A stretch of DNA of 64,000 bases from Sphingomonas pruni NBRC 15498 (GTDB lineage: Bacteria > Pseudomonadota > Alphaproteobacteria > Sphingomonadales > Sphingomonadaceae). The position numbers and the translations under genes are program-made. Positions 51,699 to 60,156 of the stretch are shown in pieces. Position 1 is the first letter of the stretch, and the number at the start of each line of letters is the position of its first letter. The DNA lies in the NCBI RefSeq assembly GCF_001598455.1, contig NZ_BCYZ01000009.1:1-64000 (forward strand), given 5' to 3'. The notes below the pieces were generated by a model. The model searched no databases. It saw nothing but the letters and a program-made list of their open reading frames with translations, and was not told the origin of the DNA.

Positions 51699-52643
51699 AT
51701 GCTGCAGTCGCTCGGCTATATCGGAGTCACCACGGCGCGGGTCGATGCCTGGGCGAGCTTCGCCGCGGACCTGCTCGGCATGCAGCTTGCCGATCGCGAC
51801 GTGCGCGGTTTCGCCTTGCGTACCGACGATCGTGCGGGTCGCCTGTTCCTCGAAAGCGGCGCAGGCGAGGGCGTCAGCGCGATGGGCTGGGAAGTCGCCG
51901 ATGGCGATGCCCTGGCGCGGCTGGCGACGCGACTATCCAATGCCGGCCATCCGGTCGTTCAAGGCACGCCGCTCGAGGCCGAGCAGCGCCGCGTCGCTGA
52001 GCTGCTCATCGCCCATGATCCCGCCGGCAACCGCCTCGAATTCTTCCACGGTCCCACCGTGGCGCCCTCCGCCTTCGTGCCCGGCCGCGCGCTCAGCGGC
52101 TTTCGCACGGGCGCGCTTGGACTCGGCCATGTCGTACTGACCGTCCGGTCGCTCGACGCGGTGCTGCCTTTCTATGTCGACCTGCTCGGCTTCCGGCTCA
52201 GCGATTATGCGCTGCGGCCGTTCAAGGCATTCTTCTTTCATCTCAACAGTCGTCATCACAGCTTCGCTGCTATCGAGACGGGCGTCGACGGCTTCCATCA
52301 CCTGATGGTCGAGCTCGATTCGCTCGACGATGTCGGCCAGGCCTATGACCTCGCCCAGCTGGAGGAAGGGCGCATCGGCGTGACGCTCGGCCGTCACACC
52401 AACGATTTCATGACCAGCTTCTACGCCCGCACGCCGTCGGACTTCATGATCGAACTGGGCTGGGGCGGGCGCTCGATCGATCCCGCGACATGGCAGCCGT
52501 TCGAATGCGATTACGGCCCCAGCCTATGGGGCCACGAACGCTCATGGTTCGACGACGCCAAGCGCGCCGAAGCTCGCAAGCTCCGCCTCGACGCCGCCGC
52601 GGCCGGCCGCCGCGCGCCGGATTTCGTGCGCGGGGCGGCCTAG
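51699..52643 (+). CDS. Type I extradiol ring-cleavage dioxygenase (BphC-like)
   Basis: This 314-aa two-domain vicinal-oxygen-chelate dioxygenase has the active C-terminal half intact. The Fe(II) ligands are His144 (GLGHVVLTV), His201 (GFHHLMVEL) and Glu252 (FMIELGW). The conserved acid-base His187 (RHHSF), His233 (GRHTND) and Tyr242 are also in place. It should open a catechol-type ring next to the hydroxyls (meta cleavage), as 2,3-dihydroxybiphenyl dioxygenase does. The start at 51699 directly follows the palindrome; there is no strong Shine-Dalgarno. It converges on an IclR gene. The physiological diol is unknown. Confidence 0.9.
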   Translation: MLQSLGYIGVTTARVDAWASFAADLLGMQLADRDVRGFALRTDDRAGRLFLESGAGEGVSAMGWEVADGDALARLATRLSNAGHPVVQGTPLEAEQRRVAELLIAHDPAGNRLEFFHGPTVAPSAFVPGRALSGFRTGALGLGHVVLTVRSLDAVLPFYVDLLGFRLSDYALRPFKAFFFHLNSRHHSFAAIETGVDGFHHLMVELDSLDDVGQAYDLAQLEEGRIGVTLGRHTNDFMTSFYARTPSDFMIELGWGGRSIDPATWQPFECDYGPSLWGHERSWFDDAKRAEARKLRLDAAAAGRRAPDFVRGAA

Positions 52644-52658
52644 GGTCGCGGACTGGCG

Positions 52659-53471
52659 TCAGCCTTTCGCAGGCTTTTCTGCGGGCTTGGGAAGCGCGCC
52701 CATCCGCTCCGACACGGCCTCAGTCGATGCCAGCAGCATCTTGCTGAAGTCCTTGAGCCGAGTCTTGCTCATGAAGTCGGTGGGGCCGAGCAAAGTGATG
52801 GTCGCGGCGATCTTGCCGCTATGGTCGAAGATCGGCGCGGCGATGGCCGCGAAGTTGCGGTTGAGCATCCCGGCGCTCGACGAATAACCCTCGCGGCGGA
52901 TTCGCTCACCGCTCTCCGCCAGCTCTTCCTTGGTCGGCGTGGGGATATCACCGCGGGTGGCGTCATAGGCGGCCTGCGCCGCCACCGCGCGAGCGACCTC
53001 AGCCTCCGGCAGATGGGCGAGGAACACCAGCCCGGTCGCGGACGTGGTCACCGGCAGGATATAGCCGAGCCGGATCAGGAACGCGCCTTGCAGCCTGCCG
53101 TCGGCCTTGGCGACGATGCACGGGCCGCGGTCGCCCCATAGCGACAGGTAGATCGCGCAGTCGGTCTTGTCGCGAAGCTCGGTCAGAGTCTCGGCGGCGA
53201 GCCCGACCACGTCGAGTTGGCGGATGGCGGCCAGCCCGAGCTGGATGGCGAAGGTGCCCAGCCCGTAATGGCCATTATGGGGGTCCTGATAGGCCATATT
53301 CTCGCGCACGAAGCTGACGAGATAGAGATGCACCTTGCTCGGCGGCATGCTGGCGCGCGCGGCAATCTCGCGCAGCGGCAGCGGCCCTTCGGCCATGCGC
53401 AGCACCCGCAGTACGCGGAACCCCACTTCAATCGACTGGACACGCCGGCGCGATTGTTCGGTGTCTGCCAT
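52659..53471 (-). CDS. IclR-family regulator of the aromatic cluster
   Basis: This 270-aa protein has an N-terminal winged helix (VQSIEVGFRVLRVL, LPLREIAARASMPPSKVHLYL) and the IclR sensor domain. The ATG at 53471 has AGAGGA about ten bases upstream; an earlier in-frame ATG at 53543 would add 24 poorly conserved residues. It is the second regulator in a stretch that also holds MarR and LysR types, so the cluster may answer to several pathway signals. Confidence 0.87.
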   Translation of the reverse strand: MADTEQSRRRVQSIEVGFRVLRVLRMAEGPLPLREIAARASMPPSKVHLYLVSFVRENMAYQDPHNGHYGLGTFAIQLGLAAIRQLDVVGLAAETLTELRDKTDCAIYLSLWGDRGPCIVAKADGRLQGAFLIRLGYILPVTTSATGLVFLAHLPEAEVARAVAAQAAYDATRGDIPTPTKEELAESGERIRREGYSSSAGMLNRNFAAIAAPIFDHSGKIAATITLLGPTDFMSKTRLKDFSKMLLASTEAVSERMGALPKPAEKPAKG

Positions 53472-53582
53472 GCGTTTGATTCCTCTCGTCACATTTCCCC
53501 GCTGCTCTCCTGCCGTCCAGCCGCCGATCTGTCCATTCGACAATGATCGGCAACGGGGCGGAGCGCGGTGACGAGAAGGCGA

Positions 53583-54104
53583 TCAGCCGGCGGCGGGCGC
53601 GCCGTGCTTGCGCATATTCCATGCCTCGAGGACTCCATGCGCCTCGCTGGCAGCTTCCTCCAGAAAGCCCGGCGCCTCGGTTCGCGCCGCGACTTCGAGG
53701 CGCAGGCCGTTGGGGTCGAAGAAATAGATCGACCGTACGAACTCGTGATCGACCAAGGGCGTGGTCTTGACCCCATGTTCGGCAAGCCGCAGCCGCATCG
53801 CCTCGACATCGTCGACCGAATCGGTCTCGATCGCGAAATGCTGGACCCATTCGGGTGTGTTGGGAGACGGTGCCGGCTTCTCGTCGCCGCCCAGGTCGAA
53901 AAAGGCGATGTACGAGCCGTCGCCCAGCTGGAAGAAGAAGTGCACATAGGGCTGCTCCTCGCCCGTGCTCGGCACCTTTTCGGACATCATGCAATTGACC
54001 AGCGGCAGCCCCAGAATGTCCTCGTAGAAATGGCGCGTCTCCTCCGCATCGCGGCAGGGATAGGCGAAATGATACAGGCCCTTGAGTGGCGGCGCGTCGG
54101 TCAT
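53583..54104 (-). CDS. VOC-family (glyoxalase/dioxygenase fold) protein
   Basis: This 173-aa vicinal-oxygen-chelate protein has LKGLYHFAYPCRDAEETRHF at the N-terminus and the second module WVQHFAIETDSVDD through IYFFDPNGLRLEV. Likely metal ligands are His in LYHFAYP, His in QHFAIE and Glu near LRLEVA. It could be an extradiol-type dioxygenase partner, an isomerase or a lyase in the pathway. AGAGGAGAG precedes the ATG at 54104. It stands alone between the IclR and LysR genes on the same strand. Confidence 0.83.
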   Translation of the reverse strand: MTDAPPLKGLYHFAYPCRDAEETRHFYEDILGLPLVNCMMSEKVPSTGEEQPYVHFFFQLGDGSYIAFFDLGGDEKPAPSPNTPEWVQHFAIETDSVDDVEAMRLRLAEHGVKTTPLVDHEFVRSIYFFDPNGLRLEVAARTEAPGFLEEAASEAHGVLEAWNMRKHGAPAAG

Positions 54105-54153
54105 CCTTCTCTCCTCTTGCCTGCGACGTAGCAGGATCGAGCGCCAACTTTTG

Positions 54154-55065
54154 TCACCCCGCGGGGAGGACGCCCGCATGGTGGATCATCATGTCGATGA
54201 AGCGCTGCAGCGCCGGCGAGCGGTCGCTCTTGCGCCACACCAACAGCACCTCGAACTGGAGCCCGAGATCGCTGATCGGCACCAGCTGGATATTGTGCGC
54301 CGGCGACGACTGGCTCGACGCCGTCACGAAGCCGACGCCCATGCCCACCGCGACCAGGCTCAGCAGGATCGAATTCGTCGTGCATTCCTGGACGATGCGC
54401 GGCGTGCTGCCGCTCTCGACGCAGGCCGTCATCAACCGGTCGTAATAGCCGGGTGCAGTCAGCCGTGCCGGGCCGAGCGCGGGCTCCTCGGCGATCTCGG
54501 CCATCGTTACCGAGGCTCGACCGGCCAGCCGGTGGCTTTCGTGCACGGCCAGCATCGTCTCGCCATGGCCGAGGCAGATGCGGTCGAGCACCTCATAGTC
54601 GCGCTCTTCGAGATGCGCGTCGTAGATCAGCCCGACGTCGAGCGTGCCTTCCTTGAGCGCGGCAATCTGGTTCACCGATCCCATCGACTTGAGATCGAGC
54701 GCCACCGACGGCTCGCTCTCGCGGAAATTGCGCAGCCCGTGCGAGATGAAGTCGTGCGCCGCGATGATCTCGCTGAGCCCGACGCGGATCGTGCCGAGAT
54801 GGCCGCTGCCCAACCGCTGCGCACGATCGACGGCGCGGTCGACCTGCGACAAGATCTCCTCGACGTCGCCCAGGAAGACGCGACCGGCGCTCGACAGGCG
54901 CACTCCTCGCGGCAACCGCTCGAACAGCTCGATGCCGAGCTCGGCCTCAAGGTCGCGGATCTGCCGCGTCAGCGCCGGCTGCGCGACCCTCAACGCGATC
55001 GCGGCACGGCCGAAATGCTGCTCGCGGCCGATCGCGCGGAAATAGCGAAGATGGCGTAGCTCCAT
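54154..55065 (-). CDS. LysR-family regulator
   Basis: This 303-aa protein has the LysR helix-turn-helix (MELRHLRYFRAI, ALRVAQPALTRQIRDLEAEL) followed by the co-inducer domain. The ATG at 55065 gives the family-typical MELRHLRYF start. It is divergent from the seven-gene operon beginning at 55173, with a 107-base gap, so it most likely activates that operon in response to a substrate or intermediate. Clear T-N11-A boxes were not fixed by eye. Confidence 0.9.
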   Translation of the reverse strand: MELRHLRYFRAIGREQHFGRAAIALRVAQPALTRQIRDLEAELGIELFERLPRGVRLSSAGRVFLGDVEEILSQVDRAVDRAQRLGSGHLGTIRVGLSEIIAAHDFISHGLRNFRESEPSVALDLKSMGSVNQIAALKEGTLDVGLIYDAHLEERDYEVLDRICLGHGETMLAVHESHRLAGRASVTMAEIAEEPALGPARLTAPGYYDRLMTACVESGSTPRIVQECTTNSILLSLVAVGMGVGFVTASSQSSPAHNIQLVPISDLGLQFEVLLVWRKSDRSPALQRFIDMMIHHAGVLPAG

Positions 55066-55172
55066 CCCATTTCCATACCTTCCGGGCATCAAAGCCTCAA
55101 GTACAAAGAATTGGACGTATCAGTCGCCGGGCAACACTCTGAAGCTCACAAAGAAGAGACGAGTGGAGAGCG

Positions 55173-55988
55173 ATGCAGCCCCAAGGCCTTGAAGAACTGA
55201 GCTTCGGCACTGTGTCGGCACTCGACGTGCTGGGCACCGAGCTCGAAATCTTCGAGGCTGGGGACGGTCCGCCGCTTCTGTTCCTGCATGGGCTCGACGG
55301 GATCGAGGGGGCCGCGCCGCTTCAGCGCGAACTGGCGAAGCATTTCACCGTCTACGCGCCTTCGCATCCTGGTTTCGGAGCGTCCGCCGGCTCGCCGCGG
55401 ATCGACCGCGTCGACGACCTCGGCTATTTCTATCTCGACCTGCTCGACCAGCTCGGGCTCGACCGGCCGGTCATCGTCGGCACGTCGTTCGGCGCCTGGG
55501 TGGCCGCGGAAATGCTGACCAAGGAGCCGGGCCGCGCCGCGCAGCTCGTGTTGGTTTCTCCGCTCGGCCTGCCGACCGCCAATCGCCGCGAGCAATATGT
55601 TGCCGACATATTCATGCTGTCGCGCCAGGAGCTCGGCAAACGCATGCAGGTCGGCGAGCCCGCGCTCGGCAGCGACATGAAGACGCTGGCGACGCTGCCG
55701 GAACACCGTCTGCGCCGGCTGATGCGCAATGACGAGGCAGCGAGCCACTTCGGCTGGACCCCGTACATGTCGAACAAGAAGCTCGGGTACCGCACGCACC
55801 GCATCGCCAGCCCGACTCTCGTCATTTGGGGCGAGGCGGACGGCATCGTCAGCGCCAAATATCGCGACGACTGGCGCAAGGCGCTGCCCCAGGCGGACGT
55901 CGAGTCCTTCGAAGACGCCGGACACCGTGTCCACGCCGACCAGCCTGCCAAGCTCGCCGCCCGCATCGCCGCTTTAGCTGGCCGCTGA
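55173..55988 (+). CDS. Alpha/beta hydrolase, possible meta-cleavage-product hydrolase
   Basis: This 271-aa alpha/beta-hydrolase-fold protein has oxyanion motif LFLHGLDG and nucleophile Ser105 in VGTSFGAW. The acid is Asp in GEADGIV near residue 217 and the base is His in DAGHRVH near 249. Such enzymes split C-C bonds of ring-cleavage products or hydrolyse esters, and one is needed after the extradiol dioxygenase. It is the first gene of a seven-gene operon divergent from the LysR regulator; the LLM oxygenase follows 20 bases later. Confidence 0.85.
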   Translation: MQPQGLEELSFGTVSALDVLGTELEIFEAGDGPPLLFLHGLDGIEGAAPLQRELAKHFTVYAPSHPGFGASAGSPRIDRVDDLGYFYLDLLDQLGLDRPVIVGTSFGAWVAAEMLTKEPGRAAQLVLVSPLGLPTANRREQYVADIFMLSRQELGKRMQVGEPALGSDMKTLATLPEHRLRRLMRNDEAASHFGWTPYMSNKKLGYRTHRIASPTLVIWGEADGIVSAKYRDDWRKALPQADVESFEDAGHRVHADQPAKLAARIAALAGR

Positions 55989-56008
55989 ACGACCGCTCGG
56001 AGACAAAG

Positions 56009-57199
56009 ATGAAGATCTGGCAATTCAGCGAACAGGCCTATCACCCCGCCTTTCAGAAGCCGGGCGCGATGCGCGTGACGTTGCCGCAGCGCGAATGCGA
56101 TCCGGTCGAGGCCGGGCAGCTGCTCAACCGCTATCTCGACGAATATATGCTCGCCGACGAGGTCGGGCTCAACATCATGGTCAACGAGCATCACGCCGCC
56201 GCGACCTGCATGTCGACGTCGTGCATGACGACGCTGGCGATCCTCGCGCGCCAGACCAGCAACGCGCGCCTGCTTGCCTTGGGCATCCCGCTCGCCAACC
56301 GCTCCAACCCGCTGCGCGTCGCCGAAGAGATCGCGATGGTCGATTGCCTGTCGGGCGGGCGGCTCGAAGTCGGACTGGTCAAGGGCGCGGCATATGAATT
56401 GTTCATGTCGAACCGCCAGCCGACCGGCTTCATGGACCGCTTCTGGGAAGCGCATGACCTGATCTTGGAGGCGCTTTCCAACACCGGCGATAATTTCTCC
56501 TGGGAAGGCGAGCACTTTCATTACCGTACGGCGAGCCTGTGGCCGCGCCCGATCCAGCAGCCGCATCCTCCCATCTGGATGACCGCGTCGAGCGCGAGCA
56601 GCGCCAGCGAATATGGCAAGCGCGGCTATACCTGCGCGACTTTCCTGTCTGGAGCCGTCGCCCGCTCGGTATTCAGCGGCTACCGCGCGGCGTATCTGGC
56701 CGCGCACGGCGTGCAGCCCGACCAGGACAGACTCGCCTATCTCGCGCTGGTTTCCTGCGCCGGCGACCGCGCCACCGCCTTCGCCCGCGCCGAGAAGATG
56801 AAGAGCTACTTCACGACCGCTGCCCGGCTCGATCCGCAGTTCCGCAATCCGCTCGGCTTCAATCCGGTCGAGGCGAATATCCGCATGCTCCAGGCCGGCG
56901 CCAATGCGATGCGCCCGCGCCTGCGCAACGGCGAGGCGCTGCCGGTCGATGGCACGATCGAGCAATATATGGAGGCGGGCCTGTTCTTCGTCGGCACTCC
57001 TGACGAAGTCTACGAGCAATTGGTGACGTTTCACGAGGAAACGGGCGGCTTCGGCAATCTGCTCATGATGGCGCAGGCCGGCGAACTCGACCACCAGGAG
57101 ACGGTCGACAACTTGACGCTGATGGGCCGCGAAGTCGCGCCGCGGCTTGCCGAACTGGCGACCCGGACGGTCGAGGTGCGGTATGAGGCCGTTGCCTGA
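56009..57199 (+). CDS. LLM-class (luciferase-like) FMN-dependent monooxygenase
   Basis: This 396-aa bacterial-luciferase-family oxygenase has NEHH (NIMVNEHHAA near residue 55), the SGGRLEVGLVKG nucleotide-binding turn near 118 and a TIM-barrel pattern. It uses reduced FMN and oxygen to oxidise a substrate, often by Baeyer-Villiger-type, C-N or C-S cleavage or ring hydroxylation. A flavin reductase and a riboflavin-synthesis-type gene lie in the same operon and could supply FMNH2. It overlaps the next gene by 17 bases. Substrate not deducible. Confidence 0.88.
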   Translation: MKIWQFSEQAYHPAFQKPGAMRVTLPQRECDPVEAGQLLNRYLDEYMLADEVGLNIMVNEHHAAATCMSTSCMTTLAILARQTSNARLLALGIPLANRSNPLRVAEEIAMVDCLSGGRLEVGLVKGAAYELFMSNRQPTGFMDRFWEAHDLILEALSNTGDNFSWEGEHFHYRTASLWPRPIQQPHPPIWMTASSASSASEYGKRGYTCATFLSGAVARSVFSGYRAAYLAAHGVQPDQDRLAYLALVSCAGDRATAFARAEKMKSYFTTAARLDPQFRNPLGFNPVEANIRMLQAGANAMRPRLRNGEALPVDGTIEQYMEAGLFFVGTPDEVYEQLVTFHEETGGFGNLLMMAQAGELDHQETVDNLTLMGREVAPRLAELATRTVEVRYEAVA

Positions 57200-58130
57200 A
57201 CCCGCCCTCGCGGACGGCATAGACCGCTACGTCGCGCTAGTCCGCGCGACGCCGCCGGCTGCCAGCATCGAAACCACGCGGCTGGTCGGCGACCTCACAG
57301 GCCGGCGTTACGCCGAGGACCATGCGCCGCAAGTCGCGCGCTTCGACACCTTTATCGCCGCACCTGGGCGCGAGATCGCGTTGCGCATTTTCGATCCGGG
57401 CGGGGAGGGGTTGCGGCCGGCGATCTGCTATTTCCACGGCGGGGGTTTTGCGTTCGGCAGCGTCGAGAGCTTCGACATCGTCGGCGCGGCGCTGGCCGAA
57501 GCGACCGGCGCGGTCGTCGCCAGCGTCCAGTATCGCCGCCTGCCCGAAACCGACTATGCCGGAGCGCAAGCCGATTGCGATGCGGCGTTCGCCTGGCTCG
57601 GCCGTCAGGCCGAAGCGCTCTCGGTGGATCCGGCACGGATCGCAGTGGCCGGGGACAGCGCCGGCGCGCTGTTGGCGCTGGCATGCGGCGCCACCGCGCG
57701 CCCGATCTGCCAGCTTCTCTTCTACGGCACGTTCGCGATGAATCCGGAAGCGCCCGCCTATTGCAACACGCTCGATCCGCTGCTGACCGCCGATCGCGTC
57801 CGCCAATATATCGCATTGTTTGCTCGCTGCGGCGGCCTCGATGCCAACCCCGCGCCGGTCGATCGCCGCGACCTTGGCGCGCTTCCGCCGACGCACATCG
57901 TCGCGGCCGAACATGATCCGCTCTGCCCCGAAGCAGTCGCGTTTGCCGCGCGGCTCGAAGAGGCCGGCGTGCCGACGACGCTTCGTATCGCCCCGGGCAT
58001 GATCCACGGTTTCCTGCGCGCGGTCGGCGTCTCGGCCGCGGCGCGCGCCGAACTCGTCGCCGCAGCCGAGGCGATCCGCCCGTTGCTGTCGGCGCCAGCA
58101 CCTATCGAAATGAGGAAGGCCATCGCGTGA
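57183..58130 (+). CDS. HSL-family alpha/beta hydrolase (esterase)
   Basis: This 315-aa protein of the hormone-sensitive-lipase family has HGGGF near residue 82, nucleophile motif GDSAG near 158, an Asp in EHDPLCPEA near 244 and a His in GMIHGF near 274. It probably hydrolyses an ester or lactone formed by the preceding LLM oxygenase. The ATG at 57183 lies inside the end of the oxygenase gene; family features begin about 20 residues later. The next gene starts on its stop as GTGA. Confidence 0.85.
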   Translation: MRPLPEPALADGIDRYVALVRATPPAASIETTRLVGDLTGRRYAEDHAPQVARFDTFIAAPGREIALRIFDPGGEGLRPAICYFHGGGFAFGSVESFDIVGAALAEATGAVVASVQYRRLPETDYAGAQADCDAAFAWLGRQAEALSVDPARIAVAGDSAGALLALACGATARPICQLLFYGTFAMNPEAPAYCNTLDPLLTADRVRQYIALFARCGGLDANPAPVDRRDLGALPPTHIVAAEHDPLCPEAVAFAARLEEAGVPTTLRIAPGMIHGFLRAVGVSAAARAELVAAAEAIRPLLSAPAPIEMRKAIA

Positions 58131-58507
58131 ACAAAGACGAGTCCTACGACCGCGGCCGCGCGATGCGCTTCGACATGTTCGGCGAGCCCGGCGTGCGCAG
58201 CCTCGACAATGCCGACGACTTCAACGAGCCGCTACAGGATCTGGTGACGCGGTTGTGCTTCGGCGACGTGTGGAGCCGCCCGGGGCTCGACCGCAAGACC
58301 CGCTCGATGCTGACGATTGCGATCCTGATCGGTCAGTCGCGGCCAGACCAGCTGCGCAACCATATCAATGGCGCGCTCGCCAACGGCGTCACTAAGGACG
58401 AGATCAGGGAGATCCTGCTCCACGCGACGCTCTATGTCGGCCTGCCCGCCGGAACGGACAGCTGGCGTCATGCGCGCGAAGTCCTGCAGGAAAACGATGT
58501 CTATTGA
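58127..58507 (+). CDS. Carboxymuconolactone-decarboxylase (CMD) family protein
   Basis: This 126-aa helical protein has the CMD core (RKTRSMLTIAILIGQ, then LRNHINGALANGVTKDEI and ILLHATLYVGLPAG). No CxxC redox pair is present, so it is of the PcaC-like decarboxylase/isomerase kind rather than the AhpD antioxidant kind. It may handle a lactone in the ring-cleavage path. GTG start on the esterase stop; it overlaps the next gene by 11 bases. Confidence 0.87.
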   Translation: MNKDESYDRGRAMRFDMFGEPGVRSLDNADDFNEPLQDLVTRLCFGDVWSRPGLDRKTRSMLTIAILIGQSRPDQLRNHINGALANGVTKDEIREILLHATLYVGLPAGTDSWRHAREVLQENDVY

Positions 58508-59633
58508 GCTGATCGCGCCGGCGGCCGATCGGCTGCACAATGCGATCTCCTCGACCGAGGAGATCATCGAAGCCGCACGTAACGGCCTGCCCTACATTCT
58601 CGTCGATGCCGAGGATCGCGAGAATGAAGGCGACGTCATCATCCCGGCGCAGTTCGCGACGCCTGCTCAGATCAACTTCATGGCTCGCCATGCGCGCGGG
58701 CTGATCTGCCTGGCGATGACCGAGGAACGGGCGCGAGAATTGCGCCTGCCGCCGATGGTGACGGAGAACAATTCCGGCCATGGCACCGCCTTCACCGTCT
58801 CGATCGAGGCGCGCGATGGCGTCACCACCGGCATTTCGGCGTACGACCGGGCGCATACCGTGGCGGTGGCGATCGATCCCTCCAAAGGCTGCGACGATAT
58901 CGTCTCGCCCGGCCATGTCTTCCCGTTGGTCGCGCGCGGCGGCGGGGTGCTGGTCCGTACCGGCCATACCGAGGCGGCGGTCGACGTGTCGCGGCTGGCC
59001 GGCCTGATTCCGGCGGGCGTGATCTGCGAAGTGCTGAACGAAGACGGGACGATGGCGCGGCTGCCCGATCTGGTCGAGTTTTCGCGCGAGCACGATATTC
59101 CGATCGGCACGATCGCCGACCTGATCAGCTATCGCCGCCGCACCGAACGCTGCGTCGAACGCGTCCATGAGGAAGCGTTCGAGACCGTCTATGGCGAAGG
59201 CTTTCGCCTGTCGGTGTTCCGCAACACGATCGACAATGTCGAGCATGTCGCTTTGTCGCGCGGGCGCATTACCCCGGACGTGCCGACTTTGGTGCGCATG
59301 CACCGTCTCGACTTCGTCTCGGACATGCTCGGGCCGCCGACCGACCGCCGCGAATATGTCTCGCGCGCACTGGCGCGGATCGGCGCGCAGGACGGCCCCG
59401 GCGTGATCGTCTTCATCCGCGACCCGTCGGTCAGCGCGATATCGGAGCGGCGCAGCAGTCCGGGGCCGACGCGCGATCAGCGCATCCGCGATTACGGCGT
59501 CGGGGCGCAGATCCTCCTCGATCTGGGCGTCAAGGATCTGATCTTGCTGTCGGACAGCGAAGCGAAGCTCTCGGGTATCGAAGGCTACGGATTGCGCATC
59601 ATGGGCAGGGAAGGGCTGGGTGCCGATGAGTGA
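58497..59633 (+). CDS. ribB: RibB (3,4-dihydroxy-2-butanone-4-phosphate synthase) with degenerate RibA half
   Basis: This 378-aa protein has a complete DHBP synthase domain at residues 1-210, with [23 protein letters not shown] and SPGHVFPL all present. The C-terminal half aligns in length with GTP cyclohydrolase II, but the zinc-binding Cys-rich motif (normally around GDxFGSxRCDCG) is missing. The corresponding stretch reads [12 protein letters not shown]. It should make the four-carbon riboflavin precursor but not start the purine branch. In this operon it may raise flavin supply for the LLM oxygenase. Such split-function RibBA proteins are known in alphaproteobacteria. A housekeeping copy elsewhere is likely. 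Confidence 0.87.
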   Translation: MSIELIAPAADRLHNAISSTEEIIEAARNGLPYILVDAEDRENEGDVIIPAQFATPAQINFMARHARGLICLAMTEERARELRLPPMVTENNSGHGTAFTVSIEARDGVTTGISAYDRAHTVAVAIDPSKGCDDIVSPGHVFPLVARGGGVLVRTGHTEAAVDVSRLAGLIPAGVICEVLNEDGTMARLPDLVEFSREHDIPIGTIADLISYRRRTERCVERVHEEAFETVYGEGFRLSVFRNTIDNVEHVALSRGRITPDVPTLVRMHRLDFVSDMLGPPTDRREYVSRALARIGAQDGPGVIVFIRDPSVSAISERRSSPGPTRDQRIRDYGVGAQILLDLGVKDLILLSDSEAKLSGIEGYGLRIMGREGLGADE

Positions 59634-60153
59634 AGTGCAAATGCCCGAGCTGGACATCGCCCGCGAGAGCGTCGCCGAGCAACTCAAGAAAGGCCTGCGC
59701 CGGCTAGGCAAGGCCGTGGTGGTCATCACCGCCTGGCATGAAGGCAGGCGCTGGGCGATGACCGCTACCGCGGTTAGCGAATTGAGCATGGACCCGCCGT
59801 CGCTATTGGTCTGCGTCAACAAGAGCGCGAGCCTGCATGGGCCGCTGACCGCCGGCGCGCCTTTCTGCGTCAACATCCTCCATGCCGACCAGCTCGCCGT
59901 GTCGCAGACCTGCGCGGGCCAGCTGAAGGGCGAAGAGCGGTTCGCCGAGGGCCGCTGGGGCTCGGGGGCATGCGGTTCGCCGCACCTGTGCGACGCGCAG
60001 GCCAGCTTCTTCTGCGAATATGAGACGCATATCGAATATGGCACCCACGCCGTGGTGATCGGCGCGGTCAAGGAGGTGTATATCTCGGGCGACGTCGATC
60101 CGCTGATCTATCTCGACGGCGGCTATGCCCGCGCAACGCGATTGTCCGCCTGA
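59626..60153 (+). CDS. Flavin reductase (HpaC-like)
   Basis: This 177-aa flavin-reductase-domain protein has GKAVVVITAWHEG, the FMN-binding MTATAVSELSMDPPSLLVCV (20 residues) and PFCVNILHADQLAV. It reduces FMN with NAD(P)H and releases it to a partner oxygenase; the LLM enzyme three genes upstream is the natural partner. The ATG at 59626 overlaps the RibB stop by eight bases. The next gene begins three bases after its stop. Confidence 0.88.
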   Translation: MSEVQMPELDIARESVAEQLKKGLRRLGKAVVVITAWHEGRRWAMTATAVSELSMDPPSLLVCVNKSASLHGPLTAGAPFCVNILHADQLAVSQTCAGQLKGEERFAEGRWGSGACGSPHLCDAQASFFCEYETHIEYGTHAVVIGAVKEVYISGDVDPLIYLDGGYARATRLSA

Positions 60154-60156
60154 GCG

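Noticed and set aside
55430-57220. Minus-strand open frame of 596 codons opposite the LLM oxygenase
   Set aside because: Shadow of well-conserved plus-strand genes; composition is biased and no family is visible.
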